A DNA stretch of 64,000 nt, taken from the NCBI GenBank assembly GCA_029001845.1, contig JAREWP010000054.1:57609-121608 (forward strand). Reading direction: 5' to 3'. This DNA comes from Candidatus Magnetocorallium paracelense (GTDB lineage Bacteria > Nitrospirota > Thermodesulfovibrionia > Thermodesulfovibrionales > Magnetobacteriaceae). Under the pieces are notes generated by a model. It was given only the letters and a program-made list of their open reading frames with translations, did no database searches and was not told where the DNA came from. The translations under genes were made by a program, and so were the position numbers. Shown one piece after another: positions 60,600 through 64,000 of the stretch (positions are counted from its first letter, which is position 1; the number at the start of each line of letters is the position of its first letter).

Positions 60600-60692
60600 A
60601 ATCTCACACAAAGACGCATAGACACAAAGAAAAGATAAAACGAAATTTTAAAACTTTGTGTCTCTGTTTCTTTGTGTGAGAATTTTTTTTAG
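60600..60692. repeat. Inverted TTTGTGTC-type repeat, copy 1 (family E)
   Basis: CTCACACAAAGACGCATAGAC on the left faces GTGTCTCTGTTTCTTTGTGTGAG on the right, an inverted array of an ~8-base unit. It separates the acidic repeat gene from the small membrane peptide. Related copies are at 62057-62206 and partial ones at 42510-42535 and 62665-62697. Confidence 0.7.
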
Positions 60693-60779
60693 AGACAGAA
60701 AACTATTACTATTTGTCGTTTTTTTAGCAAATCACCTATTGTAATGTTTTTTGCTCAGGAAAATAAATAGCGCCGAGCT

Positions 60780-61997
60780 CTATCCGGTGCTCTCGTCCCG
60801 ATCTTTTTCCGTCAATTCCTCTGCTGTTTCGTCTTTATCACTCTCATTTTCGGACTTAACGGAATCTGAATCGTCGTTACTGTCCTCTGTTGAAACTTCT
60901 GTCTCCAAGCTCTCTTCCCCGGAAGGCCCTGCATCCTCGGAATCATCACTGCTCTCCGCTTGCTCGACATCGTCGGATACCTGCTCTTCACTATCGGAAG
61001 ACTCAACACCCTCCGATTCATCTATGCTCTCTTCCGGTGCTGTGTCGTCAGACACCTGATCCTCTTCATCGGAAGCTTCGACACTCTCCAACTCCTCAAA
61101 ACTCTCTTCCTGAGCTGTGTCGTCAGATGCCTGGTCCTCTTCAACGGAAGATTCGACACTTTCTGACTCCTCAAAACTCTCTTCCTGAGCTGTGTCGTCA
61201 GATACTTGTTCCTCTTCATCGGAAGACTCGACACTCTCTTCGACAATCTGCTCTTCCCCGGCTGACTCTTCGGACTCTTCCGAAGCCGCATCAACTATAT
61301 TCTCATCGGTTGACATGGGCTCCTCTTTAATTTCCTCGGAAACATCAGGCGCTTCAGTCTCTTCAGCAGCGGCTTCCTGATCGGTTGCCTCTGCGATACT
61401 CTCCTCTTTCTCTTCAACCACAGCCTCCGGCTCTTTCTTCGGAGGATAGAGTTTCTCCTGTCTCTCCTTTATAAGTTCCCCGAGCCTCTTCTCCGTATCG
61501 TCGAGGTCTGTTAAAAGCTTATTTAAGATTTCATCGCTGTTAATGTCGGCCCCCGGTTCATCCTGTCTGATCTCAATAACCCTGCGACCAATCTTCTTTG
61601 CAAACTTTTTCTTCTTCTTTTTCAGATCACCTATATCGTATGTTAAGATGACTCCCTTTGCAGAAGCTTTGGCAGAGTCGGAAACTTTAGAGAGTATCCC
61701 GGCAGAGGACTTCGCTGCTCCCGGCACCCAGGTAAATAACTTACCCGAAAATTTAGCTGCCCCCGGCGCCCAGGTAAACAACTTTGCCGATGATTTAGTG
61801 GCTTTAGGGACCCAGGTAAGTAACTGCGCCGACGCCTTTGAGGCGTCTACAACCAGATTTGCAGTATATTTTGCAGCCGGAGAGAGATAACTGACGGATT
61901 TTTTGGTCGCATCCGGTATCTTTACAAGGACGTCAACAAAATAGTCGCCCATATGTTCTACTTTATACCTCATATCTTTTTCATTCTCGTTCTCCAT
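60780..61997 (-). CDS. Acidic repeat protein with amphipathic N-terminal repeats (possible MamJ analogue)
   Basis: 405 residues. Residues 57-112: four tandem 14-residue units around KLFTWAPGAAK (61662-61829 in DNA), amphipathic and likely membrane-binding. Residues 113-185: very basic linker DLKKKKKKFAKKIGRR and a coiled coil. Residues 190-405: extremely acidic, Ser/Glu/Asp-rich; four tandem 25-residue repeats at 256-355 (each opening VESSDEEEQVSDD or a variant; 60933-61232 in DNA). No hydrophobic span. MamJ of Magnetospirillum, which ties vesicles to the MamK filament, is likewise acidic and repetitive but not similar in sequence. Position two genes from mamK makes a linker role attractive. 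The N-terminal design is shared with 45038-46750 and 62882-63421. Confidence 0.85.
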   Translation of the reverse strand: MENENEKDMRYKVEHMGDYFVDVLVKIPDATKKSVSYLSPAAKYTANLVVDASKASAQLLTWVPKATKSSAKLFTWAPGAAKFSGKLFTWVPGAAKSSAGILSKVSDSAKASAKGVILTYDIGDLKKKKKKFAKKIGRRVIEIRQDEPGADINSDEILNKLLTDLDDTEKRLGELIKERQEKLYPPKKEPEAVVEEKEESIAEATDQEAAAEETEAPDVSEEIKEEPMSTDENIVDAASEESEESAGEEQIVEESVESSDEEEQVSDDTAQEESFEESESVESSVEEDQASDDTAQEESFEELESVEASDEEDQVSDDTAPEESIDESEGVESSDSEEQVSDDVEQAESSDDSEDAGPSGEESLETEVSTEDSNDDSDSVKSENESDKDETAEELTEKDRDESTG

Positions 61998-62056
61998 TTC
62001 TACCTCCTTCGGAATAACAGTGTTTTGTAAAATTTCAGCTACGACTTATATTGTTT

Positions 62057-62206
62057 TTTCTCACACAAAGGCGCAAAGACACAGAGAAGAATTACAAAAA
62101 AACTTTGGGCGGGTCTAACGAAACAAAATGATACATCCGGAAATGTTAATGGAGAAATTAAAACAATTAATAGTCTTTGTGTCTTTGTGTCTTTGTGTGA
62201 GTTTTC
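62057..62206. repeat. Inverted TTTGTGTC-type repeat, copy 2 (family E)
   Basis: CTCACACAAAGGCGCAAAGAC on the left faces three tandem TCTTTGTG units ending TGTGTGAG on the right (62170-62200). It fills most of the gap 61998-62260. Confidence 0.7.
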
Positions 62207-62260
62207 ATTTTATTTAATTTTTGCAGACAGAAGCCCCTTTCAAAATTAATCAACCCTGCT

Positions 62261-62506
62261 TTACTGAAGCTCCATCTCTCTCTTTTTCTTTATTTTCGCC
62301 CTGAACTGCTGAACGAGAAAAACCCCGGCCAATGCCAAAACAGCGCCTGCCAACATACTCGCTGCAATAACAAGACTAAGGTGTACATGAACAGGACCAC
62401 CGATAAATAACTTTAAAGGTATAAAAAAAGTATTTTGATCCATAAAAACAGCGACCAAAAAAATTATAATCAAACTAAATAAAAACCATTTTTTTGTAAA
62501 TATCAT
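62261..62506 (-). CDS. LapA/DUF1049-like two-helix membrane protein, MamL candidate
   Basis: An 81-residue protein: helix 1 (about 7-22), the QNTFFIPLKLFIGGPVHVHL loop typical of LapA (DUF1049) proteins, helix 2 (about 43-65) and a strongly basic amphipathic tail (QQFRAKIKKKRE). MamL of Magnetospirillum, needed for vesicle invagination, has the same size, two helices and a basic tail thought to bend the membrane. The resemblance in layout plus position near mamK makes mamL probable but not proven. AAAGG precedes the ATG. Confidence 0.75.
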   Translation of the reverse strand: MIFTKKWFLFSLIIIFLVAVFMDQNTFFIPLKLFIGGPVHVHLSLVIAASMLAGAVLALAGVFLVQQFRAKIKKKREMELQ

Positions 62507-62709
62507 CTTTTAGACCTTTTAATTGGTTTTTTTATTACTTTAAGTTAAACCGCCTCTGGCAGCGACATCTCTCTTCCTCCCTCTCCCTCTTTGAAGGGGA
62601 GAGGAGACTTAAAGGGATTTCCTTCGTATAGATATAAGGTTTAGTTCAAAAATATTATAAAAAAAATCCTTAGCGCCTTAGTGTCTTTGTGTGAATTATC
62701 TATTAATTC
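62507..62709. other. Short repeats upstream of the mamL-like gene
   Basis: Part of the 375-base gap 62507-62881. It contains an imperfect CTCTCCCT/AGGGGAGAG hairpin (about 62580-62604) and a GTGTCTTTGTGTGAATT fragment of family E (62680-62697). No gene seen. Confidence 0.45.
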
Positions 62710-62873
62710 TAAAAACAGCAGTCAGTTATCAGCGGTCAGCCTTCATCTGAAGGAAAGAATTAATGTTATGCCAATTATAAGCTTCACTTTACGGGTGAAT
62801 CTGTTTTGAACCATAAAGTGTCGCAATTAAAAAGCTGACAGCTGATGGCTGACGGCTAAATGCTGTTTTTAGT
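62710..62873. repeat. Inverted 7-mer iteron element, copy 4 (family B)
   Basis: The left array CAGCAGTCAGTTATCAGCGGTC and interior ACTTTACGGGTGAAT plus CAATTAAAAAGCTGACAG match copy 1 at 6670-6834 nearly base for base at both ends. It ends CTAAATGCTGTTTTTAG just 3' of the minus-strand gene that stops at 62882. Confidence 0.8.
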
Positions 62874-62881
62874 TAATATAC

Positions 62882-63421
62882 TTATTCGTTCTTAAGTTCT
62901 ATATTCTCCTGTATAATCCCGCGCAGAAGCATCATCTTTTCTTCAGGGATAGCGGTTTTTTGGGGCTCTTCTTTCTGAACAGCCTCGCCTTGCACGGCAA
63001 TACCGTGCTCTGCAATATATGTAAGTTTATCCTCTATTCTGTATAGCGACTCCTCTATTCTCTTCAATCTGCTCCCCGGAACGGGTATGGCCTTAAACAT
63101 CTTTCCGATTCCTTTGGACGTAGCATCGTAAGCTTTACATATTCCGCCGGTAGTCGCTTTGTAAGCCTTTCCTGTTCCCCCTATTGCAGCTTTGTAAGCC
63201 TTTCCGACGCCATTAACAGAAAATAAAGACGCCGTTGCCCCGGCCGCTCTCCGAACCGGTACGGCAGATTTGGAAAGGGGAGTGTAAAGAGCACATCCAG
63301 CTCTGGATGTATAGCTCCAGGACAGGAGTCCCGTATATTCCACAACAGCAGTCGAGTATTTCCAGGTTTCGCCTAACGCGTTAGCTCCGGATGATAATAC
63401 ATCCTTAGTTATATTTCTCAT
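62882..63421 (-). CDS. Protein with four 11-residue amphipathic repeats (magnetosome cluster)
   Basis: A 179-residue protein. Residues 1-70 are Ala/Ser/Gly-rich with aromatic residues. Residues 72-115 are four tandem 11-residue units of the type GKAYKAxxGG (VGKAYKAAIGG, TGKAYKATTGG, ICKAYDATSKG, IGKMFKAIPVP), a period known from lipid-binding amphipathic helices such as synuclein. Residues 115-140 (PGSRLKRIEESLYRIEDKL, TYIAEHG) resemble the linker of the HEAT protein (PGDRKKIEAKIREYEEKI, VYAEIG). The tail is acidic and helical. GGAGG lies six bases before the ATG. Gene between mamK and the mamL-like gene. Binding to curved magnetosome membrane is inferred. Confidence 0.8.
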   Translation of the reverse strand: MRNITKDVLSSGANALGETWKYSTAVVEYTGLLSWSYTSRAGCALYTPLSKSAVPVRRAAGATASLFSVNGVGKAYKAAIGGTGKAYKATTGGICKAYDATSKGIGKMFKAIPVPGSRLKRIEESLYRIEDKLTYIAEHGIAVQGEAVQKEEPQKTAIPEEKMMLLRGIIQENIELKNE

Positions 63422-63448
63422 TCCAGGCCTCCAAAGAGTAAATCAAAT

Positions 63449-63466
63449 ATGCCCTGCACAGGGCAT
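63449..63466. promoter_or_regulatory. Perfect 18-bp palindrome upstream of the amphipathic-repeat gene
   Basis: ATGCCCTG-CA-CAGGGCAT, 28 bases before the ATG at 63421 (minus strand). It could be an operator for a dimeric regulator or a hairpin in the 5' leader. No known consensus (for example the Fur box) matches. Confidence 0.35.
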
Positions 63467-63653
63467 AGTAATAATCTGTCATAATATAAACCAACTACAA
63501 AATAACCTTTTTATATGATCAAATCAAGGAGCAATTATAGTATAGATATTTGGTAAAAGTAAACAACAAGTAAATTATTAGTAATCAAAAAGTTAATTAA
63601 TTTAGTGAGCGTTCTATTAATTCTGTCAACCGTAGTAATACCGATTAATTTCA

Positions 63654-63744
63654 AACTTGTAACTGTTCACTGTGATCTGAGATCAGAGGCATATTTTTTA
63701 AAACAGACCACCGATCCCTATAACTCCGTGAACAGATACCTGTT
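63654..63744. terminator. Palindromic 3'-end repeat, copy 3 (family C), after mamK
   Basis: TAACTGTTCACTGTGATCTGAG on the left and CCGATCCCTATAACTCCGTG on the right are imperfect inverted arms. It starts two bases from the mamK stop, so it probably ends or attenuates the mamK transcript. The rest of 63422-63653 is AT-rich with no gene. Confidence 0.55.
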
Positions 63745-63746
63745 GA

Positions 63747-64000
63747 TTACTCCTCTGTCAGAGCCATAACCAGAGCGCCCTTGGATGTCGTGTTCAACGG
63801 ATCAGCAGCCAGCCTCACCGATGATATCTCTATGGGCAGCCGTATGCTCTTCAAAGTCTTCTCGAACTTCTCCCTGCATCCCTTGGGCATGGCGGTCCCG
63901 CCGCTCAACACAATCGGTATGGGTGCGGATATTCTCGGCACTCTGTCGGAAGAGGATATGACTTCCTGCAACGTACGGATCAACACGCTTATAAGATCGG
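63747..64000 (-). CDS. mamK: Actin-like magnetosome filament protein MamK, C-terminal part (5' end outside window)
   Basis: The frame is open to the window edge (DLISVLIRTLQEVI at the border), giving about 84 C-terminal residues. IPIVLSGGTAMPKGCREKFEK matches the phosphate-2/adenosine motif of the MreB-MamK-FtsA superfamily, and ISSVRLAADPLNTTSKGALVMAL is the characteristic end of MamK-type proteins. MamK forms the filament that aligns and segregates magnetosomes. The related Mad28 actin cannot be excluded without the rest of the gene. A family C palindrome follows the stop. Confidence 0.83.
   Translation of the reverse strand, partial: DLISVLIRTLQEVISSSDRVPRISAPIPIVLSGGTAMPKGCREKFEKTLKSIRLPIEISSVRLAADPLNTTSKGALVMALTEE

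Noticed and set aside
60751..61890. Several Ser/Pro-rich frames on the plus strand opposite the acidic gene
   Set aside because: They are mirror images of the acidic repeats (GAA/GAT codons read as TTC/ATC) and have no ribosome sites. The minus-strand frame has clear protein structure.
1..64000. tRNA or rRNA genes, prophage or IS transposase
   Set aside because: I scanned for T-arm-like GTTCRANYC motifs with matching acceptor stems, rRNA-conserved strings and transposase motifs and found none that hold up. A tRNAscan-SE and Infernal run would settle it.

Overview
The window looks like chromosome of a Gram-negative, flagellated bacterium that is moderately AT-rich and rich in two-component signalling. 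Its right-hand third (about 41.25-64.0 kb, all on the minus strand) is a magnetosome gene cluster, so the organism is very probably magnetotactic. Recognisable members are the C-terminus of mamK, a mamL-like gene, mamP, mamM, two mamQ/LemA genes, two mamB-type genes, mamA, mamI and mamE. They sit among coiled-coil and membrane genes of the kind seen in magnetosome clusters of Desulfobacterota, Nitrospirota and related uncultured phyla, not in the mamAB layout of Magnetospirillum. The phylum cannot be fixed from sequence reading alone. There is no 16S rRNA, no tRNA gene that I could see, no phage and no IS transposase.

Layout. 0-7.9 kb: end of valS, nadC, a TMTC-like membrane/TPR protein, a polysaccharide-deacetylase-like protein, selA, then an epimerase and FmdB pair on the minus strand. 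8.7-12.1 kb: a compact osmoprotection locus in which two methyltransferases make glycine betaine from glycine, followed by a BCCT transporter. This points to a saline or brackish habitat. 12.3-20.3 kb: a BvgS-like hybrid kinase with three tandem periplasmic binding domains, a free-standing binding protein of the same fold, and a second hybrid kinase sharing its C-terminal domain. 21-28 kb: ABC-F ATPase, an archaeal-type STAND-like ATPase, HDOD protein, SthA-like flavoprotein and an SH3b protein. 28.2-32.6 kb: fabG-acpP-fabF-rnc-proA. 32.7-40.9 kb: HD-GYP phosphodiesterase, two sensor kinases, a Fic protein and an isolated flagellar hook gene.

Magnetosome region, read in its direction of transcription (right to left): mamK; a protein with 11-residue amphipathic repeats; a mamL-like gene; a long acidic repeat protein (possible MamJ analogue); a 53-residue membrane peptide; mamP-mamM; an EcsC-family gene; a second LemA gene; a second mamB-like gene; a His-rich four-helix membrane protein; mamA; an inserted S23 four-helix-bundle gene with its repeats; mamI-mamE-mamQ; three overlapping coiled-coil genes; a TauE/MamO-C-terminus-like gene; mamB; a HEAT-repeat/acidic/SAP-like protein and three more coiled-coil genes; a CheY-like regulator; and a glycine-rich membrane peptide. 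Known roles suggest the division of work: MamI/L/Q/B in vesicle formation, MamB/M in iron import, MamE/P and the membrane haem candidate in crystal maturation and redox, MamA as coat, MamK plus the acidic and coiled-coil proteins in chain assembly.

The most interesting undescribed signal is a set of three cluster proteins (45.0-46.75, 60.8-62.0 and 62.9-63.4 kb) that appear to share one architecture: a tandem amphipathic or hydrophobic N-terminal part followed by a basic helical linker, joined to different effector parts. The second is a genome-wide set of short-iteron inverted repeats and TIR-bearing elements between genes. One of them carries the S23 gene into the mamI-mamA junction.
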